Part shown: one piece after another, positions 13,618-26,380 of the stretch
Numbering within the stretch: the first letter of the stretch is position 1
Layout of the letters: each line of letters begins with the position of its first letter
Assembly (NCBI GenBank): GCA_963573385.1
Contig: CAUYLG010022115.1
Span: 1-64,000 of the forward strand
DNA length: 64,000 nt
DNA from: Cacajao melanocephalus
Lineage: Eukaryota; Chordata; Mammalia; Primates; Pitheciidae
Direction of reading: 5' to 3'
Made by a program: the position numbers and the translations under genes
The notes under the pieces: model-generated
What the model was told of the DNA's origin: nothing
Databases searched by the model: none
Seen by the model: the letters and a program-made list of their open reading frames with translations, nothing else

Positions 13618-14673
13618 ACATTTTTGCTTTAAAAGGTCAATAATTGTTACCACCAGAGGTGTTCAGGCATAAGTTGAATGAACTCTTAGTAATGATCATT
13701 TATTCATTTCTGAATTAATTCAGCAAAATCTATAACATACTAATTTTCCCAACACTGTACTATACTCTGGGCCAAAAGACATAAGAGACATGTTTCATGT
13801 CCTCAAGAAGCTCACCATCTTATGGTGGTTATGAGGATGGGATCCAGTTCAGGGCTTGTGATAAGGGTTCTTAGATAACCTTTATGATCTTTTCCAATCC
13901 ATTGCTCTGCAGTTTTGCATACCTCCTAATTATTTGCTACCCAGAGAATTTAGAGAATCATGGACTTAAGATAATTGTAGATTACAGTCATTTCCAATAT
14001 TTCTTAGTCCCTTTTCTATCAGCTCCTTTTGTATTTTTTAGTGTAGTCTCCACATTGTAGACACTGTGCTTCTGTTCTCCATTCTTTCTTCTTCGAATAG
14101 CTTCATTACCAGAAATACTTTCTTATTTTGTGTAAATATGTTCTTTCATCTCTGGTTTCATCTCCCATTATTAATATTTATAAGGGTGCTTCATTCTGAG
14201 TGATTTCTTAGATTCTCAGATTACAAGCGGTTGTATGTTGGCAAAGTGGCTCTATAAGTAAGAAGTATTTGCTGGTTTCCGTGGTACAATACTTCCACCA
14301 CTGCTGATTTGGGCTCTTAAAATTTCTGAATATTTAACAATTGACTCTTGAGAGCCTATGTAAGACAGTACTGGGACACCAGTGAATCAAGCTCTTTCTT
14401 TTAACATTTAATTGTGGATGGTGATTCTAGTTTTCTTAAACTTAATTTTTCTCCTGCTGTTTTTCTGCAGAATAAACACTAAACACAGAATGAAAAGTCC
14501 CAGTTGCTCTTTCTATTTAAATATTCATTCATTTAGTTTTTCATTCAAGAAATATTTATTGAATGCAAATTCCTCCTACGGTCATAGTTGTGGATTTTTA
14601 TAATCACTGTATAATAGCTGTCTGGTTCAGTTGACTAGTATGCCAGACATCACATTTAGAAAGATAGAATTAT

Positions 14674-14997
<324 letters not shown>

Positions 14998-15969
14998 TCA
15001 TGCATGAGGCTGAGCTAAATTTGTATTTGGGTGCCTCTAGACAGCTGTTGGCTGTAACATTAGTCTTTTATATTGGGCGTTAGAGGCAAATGATTTTTTT
15101 CTTCAGCTGAGATGAATGAATAGAAACCCTGGGTGTTTGGATATTACCTTATCTCCTGAATCAAGAGCAGCCTTGTGTTGACCTGTTTAACAGAGTAATG
15201 TAATGCATGATAAAACTATCATGAGTGATAAGAGTAAGAGCTCTAGTTTTCCCAGGTAGCAAGGGGTGTACAAACTTTTTCCCTCCTCTGTGAGGAGGTG
15301 GAAACATATATGTCCTCTTATTCCACTCAATCAATATTTGGTTGAATATATATGAATGAATGAATAAATGAACACAAAGCAAACTAGGAGTTAAGTAAAC
15401 AATTGGAAACTGTAACTACAATAAAGAAAACTGTAGGGATTCAAACTTTTTTAGCACATTGTTATAGTGATTTAAATCCTAAAAGGTCTTTGTAGCCTGT
15501 CTAAAGCATCTGGGTTAGAATACACCAGTATGTTTAAACTTGACGAAAGGAAAGAACACTACGGTGAGCATCACTCTTTTTAGCTTTATTCAATGAATAC
15601 TCAATGGCAAAGAGAACAGAAGGAAATGATCTTCAGTGGACAGAAGGGATTTTGAGTTAATTCGAAGACAGCTTTTCTTGCTAGTGAGGATTGAGGCATT
15701 AGGCTACTTGAGTAAACAAAAGTGGCCATAGAATATTATAGAAATATTTCTTGGTATGAGCTCCCAAGCTACTTTATTTAAACATTTATTTACAGACATC
15801 TATTGAATACCTATTTTATGGAGCTGCTAAGGAAACATGGTGAATAAATGACATATAGATCCTGCCTTCTTTGAGACTGATATAGAGGGAGAGGGAGAGA
15901 AAGAAAAAAAGCACACCAGGCTATAATTTCAAACTGTTGTTAAGTTTAATGGAAAAAAAAAAGGTTTAG

Positions 15970-16018
15970 GGAAAACCTCTGACCCCACCTCTAGCCAGGG
16001 TGGGGTCGGAGGTTTTCC
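15970..16018. repeat. Inverted repeat, 20-bp stem with 9-nt loop
   Basis: Left arm ggaaaacctctgaccccacc (15970-15989), loop tctagccag, right arm ggtggggtcggaggttttcc (15999-16018). The arms pair at 19 of 20 positions; the exception would be a G-U pair in RNA. Looks inserted relative to the surrounding repeat. Confidence 0.95.
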
Positions 16019-16721
16019 ACCCAAGACAAGTAATCTTTGAGTTGAGGTTTGAAGGTTGAGGAGGGTAACCTAAGGTGAGAGTGAGTGGGAAGAACATGTG
16101 ACTTCAAGATGAGCAGGTTCTGTGAGAAGAGCCTAGTGGCCACCTGGGGAACTCAGGGAAGATGGGGCCAGATATCCCCAGGCCTTCGGGCCACATTGAA
16201 GATTTGAACTTTCCCTTGAGATCAGTGGAAAGTCAGTGAGGGGTTAATAGCTGAAGAGTGACCAGATCATATTGCCTTTTAAAAATATCACTGGCTTCAG
16301 TGAAGAAAACCCATTAGAAAGTCTAAGGGTGGGTGTAGGAAGGTAGTGGAAGTGGAATTGGCAAGTGAAATGCATTCAAGAGCTATTTAAGAGTCAAAAC
16401 CAATAGTGCGTAGTGAGGGATAGGATAAGGGGAATGAAAGAAAGGTGGGACTTCTGGGCTGTAGCTTGTGTGACTGTGGGAGCTTTTACCCAGACGGAGT
16501 GCTTCAAGACCAAAATATTGTTGCAGTTGTTATTTTTGGAATGGGAGCAGATTCAAGAGATTCTTCTTACATAGTGAGTTTGAGACATCTTTAAGATACC
16601 CAAGTGGAATTGCCGTGCAGGTGGAAGGCTGTGCTGCTTTTGAGCTTTAAGAAGGAGTTTGTGCCAGAGAGATGAGTTTGAGGGTCATTGGTAGACAGGT
16701 GATAATTTGTGCCGATATCTA

Positions 16722-16911
16722 GGGCAATGATTCCCAAAATATGCTCCTTTCTAGCAGCAGCCTCAGCTCCACCTGGAAACTTGTTAGAAATGCAAATTCT
16801 CAAGCCCTGCCTTTGGCCTGTTGAATCAGAAACTTGAGGTGGGGTGCAGCAGCCTGTGTTTGTGGAACTATCTACGTGATGCTAATGCACACTAAAGTTT
16901 TAGAGACCCTC
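16722..16911 (+). mobile_element. MER5-type hAT DNA transposon
   Basis: Good match to the MER5A pattern: cacctggaaacttgttagaa, atgcaaattctcaagccctg, gttgaatcagaaacttgagg, then atgctaatgcacactaaagt near the end. Inserted into the older repeat at 15785-17140. Confidence 0.8.
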
Positions 16912-17149
16912 CTCTAGAGAGAGAGAGTATGGAGTGAGAAGAATTTTGGCCTGGGGTTGAACCATGAGGTTTGACTTTTAAAGATTGGGAGGCGAAGGAT
17001 GACTCTGCAAAGGTTGGAAGTAGCCTTTAGAGGGTAAAAGGAAAATCCAGGAACCAAGAGAAGAGAGGAAAGTAGGGAGTTACTTGTTGCTGACATATTA
17101 TTAGGTAAGATGATGCATGCACAATGTTCTCTGGGTTTCAAATAAGTAA

Positions 17150-17325
17150 ATCCAGACAGACAGAAAATAAAATAGTGGATTGCCAGGGGCTGGAGGAAGG
17201 AGAATGGGGAGTGACTGCAAATGAGTACAGAGTTTCTTTTTGAGGTGATAAAAATACTTTGGAATTACTGGTGATGGTTGTACAACGTTATGAATACACC
17301 AAACCCCGCTGAATTGTACATTTTA
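17150..17325 (+). repeat. Old L1 (L1M-type) 3' end
   Basis: Motifs gattgccaggggctggagga, tgatggttgtacaacgttat and ccgctgaattgtacatttta are typical of the 3' ends of old L1M elements. The 3' end is followed at once by the Alu at 17340. Confidence 0.6.
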
Positions 17326-17339
17326 AAAAGGAAGATGAG

Positions 17340-17624
<285 letters not shown>

Positions 17625-17675
17625 GGAAGATGAGTAATTCTTTAGAGAAATCTTGTTTTAAAGAGGAGTCCAAAC
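17625..17675 (+). repeat. 51-bp unique sequence, left copy of an inverted duplication
   Basis: The 3' flank of the Alu at 17340-17624. Its reverse complement is found without mismatch at 18267-18317, about 590 bp away. Confidence 0.97.
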
Positions 17676-18208
17676 AGGGTGGAAGCTGAAGGAAGATGTG
17701 TAACTGGAAAGTTTTGGATGGCTTGTTCTTTTTAAAGCTAGTAGGAACCTGAAAATGTTTAAATTCTGTTGGAAAGGATCCAGAAGAGAGATAAAGAGAT
17801 GATCAATGGTGTTGAATAGGGATATAACCTCAGAGTCAGAGGGGACTTTTGGGGCCAATAGTCTGCTGTTTTCCTAACCCCTGACCTCCATTTCATGTTA
17901 TAACGCAGGTGAAAAAATTCCTCAGAAGGGATCTTTCAACTCAAGTTTGAACATCATGTGGGGCAGGTATCTTTCTGCCCCCCTGGGCCTACCATTCTAT
18001 TTTGAGATGGTTCTGACTATATTGGTGAGTTGAGGAAAATCAACAGGGAAGATTAACTCACAAAATGGGAGGCAATGTTGCCTCTTAAGTGGACTTTCAA
18101 TCTTTTTTAGTCATTTCCTTTATCCTCATTTCCAGGAGAACCCAGTGATGCCAATTCCTTAGGCTTTGAGACTTACCTGGTATTAATTGTGTTGGTTCTC
18201 AGTTTTTT

Positions 18209-18266
18209 GTTTTCTGTTTTTTTTGGAGGCAGAGTCTTGCTCTGTTGCCCAGGCTAGCGTGTAGTG
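18209..18266 (-). mobile_element. Alu 3'-end fragment, - strand
   Basis: T-rich tail then gaggcagagtcttgctctgt and tgcccaggctagcgtgtagt, after which Alu sequence stops and the inverted 51-bp copy begins. Together with the Alu at 18318 it is flanked by tggttctcagtttttt at about 18193-18208 and 18598-18613, so both pieces probably come from one Alu insertion. Confidence 0.88.
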
Positions 18267-18317
18267 GTTTGGACTCCTCTTTAAAACAAGATTTCTCTAA
18301 AGAATTACTCATCTTCC
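18267..18317 (-). repeat. 51-bp right copy of the inverted duplication
   Basis: Exact reverse complement of 17625-17675, lying between an Alu tail fragment and a second, nearly complete Alu. Reads gtttggactcctctttaaaa at its left end and continues into poly-T and gagactaa, a variant shared with the Alu at 17340-17624. Confidence 0.97.
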
Positions 18318-18596
<279 letters not shown>

Positions 18597-18773
18597 CTGG
18601 TTCTCAGTTTTTTCATTGTCAGTTTAGTATTCAGTTTTCTTGGTCTTCCAACTTATTTACCGTTCATCCAAATGATTCCCAGCTTTCAAAATTTTATTTT
18701 GTCTTCTCTCTTATTCTCCTTGTCTTTGATGATTTTCATTTTTTAAAAAAGGGCCTTTAAAAATTCACCTTTT

Positions 18774-19068
18774 GGTCAGGTGCAGTGGCTTACACCTATA
18801 ATCCTAGCACTTTGGGAGGCAGAGGTGGGCGTATCACTTGAGCTCAGGAGTTCAAGACCATTCCGGGCAACATGGTGAAACACTGGCTCTACATAAAATA
18901 CAAAAATTGGCTGGGTGTGGTGGCTTGCACCTGTATTCCCACCTACTTCAAGGGCTGAGGCTGGAAGATCACTTGAGTCCAGGAGGTGGAGGTTGCAGTG
19001 AACCAAGATCGTACCACTGCATCCAGCCTGGGTGACAGAGTGAGACCCTGTCTCAAAGGAAAAAAAAA
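18774..19068 (+). mobile_element. Alu SINE, full length, + strand
   Basis: Starts ggtcaggtgcagtggcttac, ends cctgtctcaaaggaaaaaaa. Flanks aaattcacctttt / aaatctcctttt are a diverged target-site duplication. Confidence 0.94.
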
Positions 19069-19269
19069 TCTCCTTTTAATCGGGTTTGGTAGATGCATAG
19101 GTTTAATCTTCCATCTTTATTTTCTCTCTTTTTCCCTCAGAGAATATATAACATGTTTTTGTGTCCTTTCACTGTTATAGTATTCTCCAGTGACTATGTA
19201 TGAGCCACATGCCACTAATAAGCCATTTCTTTCTTGTCCAGTCTTTGGGGGCAGATTTTGGGAACCCGT

Positions 19270-19345
19270 TGGCACTATGTGGCTGTTGAGGATTAAATGC
19301 GCTAATGCATCTAAATTACCTGACACAGTAGGTGCTCAAAAAAGG
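19270..19345 (+). repeat. MIR fragment
   Basis: gttgaggattaaatgcgcta, followed by cctgacacagtaggtgctca, the 3' part of a MIR. Confidence 0.6.
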
Positions 19346-19734
19346 CATGCCAACTCCTTTCTCAATCTGGAGGATGTGACTTAATTCTGTTGTATTCCTT
19401 GTTAGATTTCAGTTTGTCAGCTTCTGTTTGCCTTTGCTCCCTCCCAGCTTTGCAGGCCTGCAGATTTGACCACCAGGTCACCAGAGCACTCCTTTTAGCC
19501 ACTGGTAACAGTTGTGGCTGCGATGGGGTAGGAGGTATCGTGAGAGCCTCACCATACTTTTCAGACATTCAGAAAGAATAGGCCTGGAACTTTTTCTGGC
19601 AACTTACATTAGTGAAGTTGTTTAGCTGAGAGGGAAGATATACTTGAAAGAATAAGGGATACCTCTACTTCTTGTAATTTTTAAAATTCTTTTTAAATAC
19701 AAAGAAATTTTTACCCCCTTTTAAGAAACGTAAA

Positions 19735-20205
19735 GCAGTAGTTTTTAACCCAAGGTCTGTGGAGAGAATTCGGGGAGTCAGTGAACTTAAATGAGAAAAA
19801 AATTACATCTTTATTTTTATTAAACTTACCTTACTGATTATAGGATTACATTCAATTATAAATGTTGTAAATAAACTGTAGTAGCATTAGCAATATACGT
19901 GACAATTCAATATCACATTAATTTCTTAAAATATTATTTGTGCTCATTCCTTCCTCAAAATTATAGTGGCAGTTATCAGACTTGCCACTAGATCTTGTTA
20001 TATAATATATTAATTTAAAAAGTACCTTTTGGGGTATTGTAAATTTGTATTTTAATATGTTGATAACTTTTTAAAAATGTAATTGAGATAGTTTTCTGTT
20101 AATCCTAGCTTATACATTAAAAACATTATTCTGAGAAAACGGGTTCGCAGGCTTCCTCAGGTCACTGAGGGTCCATGGCACAGAGATTCTGAACCCCAAA
20201 GATAA
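19735..20205. mobile_element. hAT-type non-autonomous DNA transposon remnant
   Basis: One end reads agcagtagtttttaacccaa and the other gcacagagattctgaacccc, diverged terminal inverted repeats of an hAT-type element. The interior has cagtgaacttaaatgagaaa, attacatctttatttttatt and tgccactagatcttgttata, an order I know from an old mammalian family that I cannot name with certainty. Confidence 0.65.
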
Positions 20206-21234
20206 GTGACTGCCAAGGAATATGTGGTTGTTTGCATAAACTAATATTTTTCTTAGATCCCTAGTCACTCCTTTCTCCAGCATAGCCCGTTAAAATGTGC
20301 TTTCTAACATAGTTTACACTTTTACAAGATATTTGAAAAGGGGGCTATTTTATTTTTCACTGACATGTGATGTGAGTTCAGAAAAAGAACAAAGAACCCT
20401 TCTTTTGAAATGAGACTTAAATGTTTGAAATAACTGAAGTTTCAGGACTTAAGCGTTCTGTTAAGTTGCTTTGCTAACTTACTTATTTTATGTTAGGCTC
20501 TTGGGATGCTGAAACTCAAGGATGATGAAGTTACATGGCTTAGCAGCCATAGGTTCAAGTGACCTTGGAGGGTTGGTTTTATATTAATTATGCCTTAAAG
20601 CCCTTAAAAATAGGTTCTCCCCTCGAAACATCTGCTGGCCCCTTCCTGATGGCTGCTGTGTGTGCCTTTGACTTCATCTGGACAGTGTCTCTGCCTGCTC
20701 TGTTTCTTGGGTCAGCCGTGGAGGCTGGGCAGAGAGCCTGGAGCCTTGAGGTCAAGTTTCCTACCTCGGACACCTTGGAACTCTGCAGTGTTAAAGCTCT
20801 GGTGCCAGTTCTTGCTTTACTGACCTGAACTTGATACTTTAGTTTTATGTTGCCTAAAGCAGGTCTGCTAAATTGCTCTAAAAACTTAAATAAAGTATGA
20901 AGCACTCAATTTTCACCACAGTAGGTTCCCACTCCTTTTGAAGGAGTACTTCATAGTGTGTTAGAAGTTCTCATGAATCCCAGTGACTCAGAGGAGAATG
21001 TTGGAAGCTGGACTACATTTTTCTGTTTTCTTTCTTTCGTTTTCTTTGTTGTAGGGGAGGGATGGCATTTAATCCATGAAAACACCTGCTAGGTTCTGTT
21101 GACCCACATACATTGTCTCTCTTATCTTTTTATGCTTGTTTTTTTATCATATTCCTGACAGGAGGTTATTCCTCTGCAAGAATACCTCCTGCAATGATGA
21201 ATGTTTTACTTAATGAAACCGTCCAATTCACTCT

Positions 21235-21500
21235 TAATAATAAGAATAGTCTTAATATTTATGAATTGCTTCCTATGTACCAGCCACTATATGAAGGACT
21301 TTACATATTTAAAACAACATAATCTGACAACAGTTCTATGAGTGATAGCTACTATCATTTAACTTCATTTCACAGATGAGGAGACCAAGATTCATCATAG
21401 AGGTAAAATAACTTGCTTAAGTTCCTATGCAGTGTGTGGCCGAATTTAAAGTGGAACCAAGGCAGTCTGACTTAGGAACGCAGGCTCTTAAATCGGCCTG
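21235..21500 (-). repeat. MIR SINE, - strand
   Basis: atgtaccagccactatatga, ctttacatatttaaaacaac, tcatttcacagatgaggaga, taacttgcttaagttcctat and aggcagtctgacttag follow the reverse MIR order over nearly its full length. Ends about 200 bp before the next exon. Confidence 0.85.
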
Positions 21501-21598
21501 TTGGATTAAAGCAATTTCAGAAGTGCTTCAGTTAAGCTGTCCTAGTTAACTAGTAGGGTCTAATGTATCGTGTAAGTTTACCATGTTGATAGCTGTGA

Positions 21599-21802
<204 letters not shown>

Positions 21803-22104
21803 TAAAAAAGTATGAGAAAGGAATAATCTCAACGTCCTCATTTGTTATTGGAGGGAAGAAAGGGGAGCCAGTAAGTAGAAGACTTTTTACTTTTTGAAGG
21901 ATGATTGATTTGTAAAATACAAACACCAGGAAAAACTGGGAGGAGATAGTAGAAGGGGCCTTTCTTTGTCATGTAAACTTTTTGTGTTCCGGGTCAGATT
22001 TATCACCACTATCAGCTGCAGTGCATGTGACATTGCTTTGTTGCTTAGCTTCTTTATCAGGCTTGATCTTGGTGTGGGAGAGTGAGGAAGTTATCTAAGC
22101 CACT

Positions 22105-22232
22105 GGTCTCCTCTGCTGCTTGGTCCCACCCCAGGCCCACTAAAACAAAAACTCTGGGAGTGGAGCCCTACGGTCTGTATTTGAACAATCTCTCCAGGTG
22201 ATTTGATGCACTCTAAAGTTTGAGAACCAAGT
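22105..22232 (+). mobile_element. MER5-type hAT DNA transposon remnant
   Basis: ctggtctcctctgctgcttg, tggtcccaccccaggcccac, aaactctgggagtggagccc and gcactctaaagtttgagaac match MER5A blocks; the 5' part is missing. Confidence 0.65.
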
Positions 22233-23467
22233 GATAGTTATTTAATTATTACTGTATATAATGGAGAAGTTAAACTAGAAGATATCTGAGAGCTCTCGGA
22301 ACATGTTTTAGAAACATTAACTCACAATCTGAGAAGTTACACAAGCTATACTGTAAATTCTAATGAGGGCTCAAAGTACAGAATTCCATCTCGAACATAA
22401 AACCATGATTTATTATCAGTCAGGAATGTACGTATGACATAACCTGTTGATCGTAGGACATACACAGCAATGTCACATGGACTATAAATATAGTATCAGT
22501 AGCAATTCTAGTTCATTTCTCTTCTGATTTTGCTGTGTTTTGAGTTGAGAAAATTGGTGTGATAAATGTGCTACCTGTTTTATATATGGTTGTTTCTATT
22601 TCATTTAAAATGAATTTAAACCCTATCAAACTTTAAAATAGTTTTCAAATGCTTTTCTTTCCACTTAAACAACTATAGAGATACTCTAGCCCACCCTTGC
22701 AAATGATATTGCCAAAATGCACTTCCCGTAATACCAGTTAAGAACTTCTATGGAGACATTACCCAACATATAAGTGTTAATTATAGCATTTAGAAAATGT
22801 GCCTGAGGGAAAAATAATTTATTTATATCACTATTATTATTTTGCCTTCTCTACCGTCTGGTACTGGCCATTTGTTTTATAACACTAAAAAATTTAGAAA
22901 GAGTTGACACTGGAATATCCCTGCCTGTTATTAGGTAATTAGTAACTCAGTATGGAAAGCTGTGCCATCTTTTCTGTTGTAGAGGAAAGGTGTGTAAACT
23001 TGTTTCATTACGTGTTGGAGTTAACTCAAAGATAGATGAGATTTTGGAGGATCTCATAGATTGTGCAGCATGTCTTTAAGCACCTGAAACATTTCCTGTA
23101 TGTTCATTCTCTTACATAAAGGACCATGTTCTGGGCAATTTTTGTGTGGCACTGGTAGTACCCTTCTAAGAACCTATAGAGTATGGCCACATTTTTGCCT
23201 TTTAGGGAGCACACTTCTCTGATTTTGATGTATTGGCGTTGTCTAAGTACAGTTTATATTCCATGTTATGTGAACTACTATACATGGACATAAGCAAACA
23301 CTTTAAAAATAAAGAGAAAAAAAAAGTTAGTCCTTCAGAGTATATATATATTTTTTTCTCACTTTTTTTTCTGGAAAGGTGCATGTGGATGAACTCAGTT
23401 TTTTTTTTTTTTTTTTAAAGGGTGGACTAATTTAAATAATTTGTTCTGCTTATTCTGTAGGGGTTGT

Positions 23468-23650
23468 TTAAACCAGTGTTATCAGAATTTTGCATTTATA
23501 AGAATCACCTGGGAAGCTGTACTGAAAATGGTAATCCTAGGCCCCAACCACTGAGAATCTGATTTAATAGTCCTGGGGTGGGGCCCAGGAGTCTTTCTTT
23601 AATATGAATTACCCTAAGTGTTTCTGATGCAGATGGTGCATGTTCTTTGT
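23468..23650 (+). mobile_element. MER5-type hAT DNA transposon remnant
   Basis: aagaatcacctgggaagctg, cctaggccccaaccactgag, tctgatttaatagtcctggg and gtttctgatgcagatggtgc follow the MER5A order. Confidence 0.7.
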
Positions 23651-24531
23651 TTTGAAAAAACACTGATAGATGTACTGGAGCTTGGCTTGTTAGTTCTTTT
23701 TCTATTTTTAATGACTTGATCATGTAACTTTTAAATGTACCTGTGGTTTTGTATTCTGTTGTAATCTGTATAGCTTCATGATTTATAAAATAAAAGACTC
23801 TCTGTTCACTTTAAAATATTAGATCTGAGCAAGCTGGATAGTTTTTAAAAGTTCTAAGTTATTAGTTAGAGTATAAAGTTTTTCTTTGTGATAAAAATAT
23901 CAGTTTTTTTCTTTTAAATTGTAAGAGCAGTCAAGTATGATTCTACTTTGTCAGAAACTGTCATCATGAAACAGATTCTCCCAAGGTAGAGTTTTAGGAA
24001 TAAATAAAGGCCTGTTAAGTAGAAATATTAAGAGTTTTAGGGGTTGGAAGAAAAAAAATACCGTAAAAAATGCAGGGTTTTTTTTGGACTAAATACCTCC
24101 TTATGATAAAAGGAAAACAAAAACTCATAAGAATAATTGATTTTTCTTCTCCTAACAAAGAAGTAATCACTATGATATGTTCTGTCATAGTTAGGTCTAG
24201 TTCCCAAAAGGTTCTAACTGTAAATTTATTTTGTTTCATTTTTTATACATATAATTTTACATACAAAACTGATGTAAGTTAGAAATCAAGGTATCTTTTG
24301 TGGGGCTTTTTTTCATGTTTTCCTAAGTGTTTATTTAGTTCCATTTCTTAGACAGTCTTAATGCAATATAACCAATGTTATAAAAAGATTTCTAGGTATG
24401 CATTAAAAATCAAAGGTTTCAAGCTATCTCTTCAGATTAGTGAGGATCATTTCTGTAAGTAGATGTTCCAGAAATAATGAGTAGAGTTTATCAATTTCAC
24501 ATGGAAAAACTAATACAAATTCTGCTTTTAG

Positions 24532-24624
<93 letters not shown>

Positions 24625-24921
24625 TAATTTCATGTTGATTAATTTTTCCCCCCTCACACTCATGTATTGCAAATTGAGTGGGTGCTAAATGAAAGCATTC
24701 TGGGATTTTCAGTAGTGGTTAGTTTTGTCCTTTCTGCCTTTGTTATTTCCTTTGAATCAGGAGTCACCAAAATTTTATTTTGGGAAAACAACATATTTAT
24801 ATATATTCTCCTATCAAATCTTAATTGACAATCACTTTGTACCTTGAGTTTATAAGAAAAAGTAATTTCTAATTATGGTTGGGTAGTAAAATTATAAGTT
24901 ACTTTTATTTTAGCATTCAGG

Positions 24922-25231
<310 letters not shown>

Positions 25232-25959
25232 CCCTTATTATATTTTTGATTGGATCAATTTTATTTTGAAACATGGCTGAATTTATTTAGTTCTAAAAGT
25301 TGGCTGAATTTTTTTTTTCTCATAGCATCATTACAAAACTTTTGACTAATGTCTTGACTGCTCAAAATGTAGGCAAAGGCTATCTCCAAGCTAGGTTGCG
25401 CTGTAAGGAGATGTTGGAGAAGAGTAAGATAAGGAGGAGTCTAGAAAGCGGTAACTTTTTCTGAAAGATGAAGTGTGAACGTGAGTAGGTTCAACATTTT
25501 CAGAATGTGAACTCATCATGTTGGGTTTCCCCAGAGTAACAATACAATTTATCTCTTCCTTTAGTAAGATAAGGGCAGCCCTCACGTTTGGGGTCCTAGT
25601 CCAGAATACAGCTATTTGGATATCCTGCTTCCAGGTTAAATGCAACATATCTGAAAAGAAACTGATCATCTTTTTACCCGAACATGGTCCCCTGCTTTGT
25701 CTGTGTTACAGCATTGCCATCCCAGGCTCAAGGCTAGAAACGTTGCTTTGTTTTCCTCCCTGAACTAGTGAGTATTTGGATCACTTCTACTAGTGCCACA
25801 AGATGTATTAATTATATCTGTCTTTCCTCTCTGTTCTCACTTCCTTCCCTCTGACTCAGGTCTCATGTCATTTCCTGTGGACCGTTCATTTTAATAGTTC
25901 TCTAACTGAGCATGGCCCTTCTCCTCCCAGCCTGTCTTAAACACACCTGAGTGATCCTA

Positions 25960-26380
25960 AAATAGAGTTCTCATCTTGCTTGTCTTGTTCTTGGCCCCAA
26001 ACTGGCTGTTTCTCCCATTGCCCTGCTGAAATGAGGATAAACTCCCCTGTCCTGGCATTCTTAGCTCTGATGAGCTCCAGCCTATCCTTCTAGCTGCATC
26101 TCCTGTTTCTTCACTGTACGTACTCTGTGTTCCAGCTCCTCTGAACTGCTTAGTTTCTGTTTCTTGAATGTCTCTGTTCCCTGGCTGAGCTTGCTTTTTC
26201 ACAGATACCCATCTCCTTTCACCTTCCCCTCTTCCATTTCATTTGTGTTAAAATCCTGCACAGATTAGATCTCACCTCTGGAGTACTCCTGCCCCCTCCC
26301 CCCCAATTTCATGTGTTACAATTTGTACTTTCCATTTTTCTTATATAATGGCTATTTGCATACAAGCCTTATTAGGTTGC
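25960..26380 (+). repeat. L2 LINE remnant
   Basis: C/T-rich stretch with the pattern of L2 3' parts (cttggccccaaactggctgt, tgttccctggctgagcttgc, tctcacctctggagtactcc, then caagccttattaggttgcaa). Diverged; boundaries approximate. Confidence 0.45.

Larger units (their letters stand above)
15785..17140 (+). repeat. Long ancient interspersed repeat, LINE-like, family not assigned
   Basis: The order of short blocks (tctattgaatacctatttta; tgagttgaggtttgaagg; gaccagatcat; tatcactggcttcagtgaag) is that of a very common old mammalian repeat whose family I cannot name with certainty. It is interrupted by a MER5 copy at 16722-16911 and by the hairpin at 15970-16018. A shorter copy of similar type appears at about 57840-58110. 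Confidence 0.5.

Noticed and set aside
15970..16018. microRNA hairpin
   Set aside because: The stem is only 20 bp, shorter than a precursor microRNA needs.
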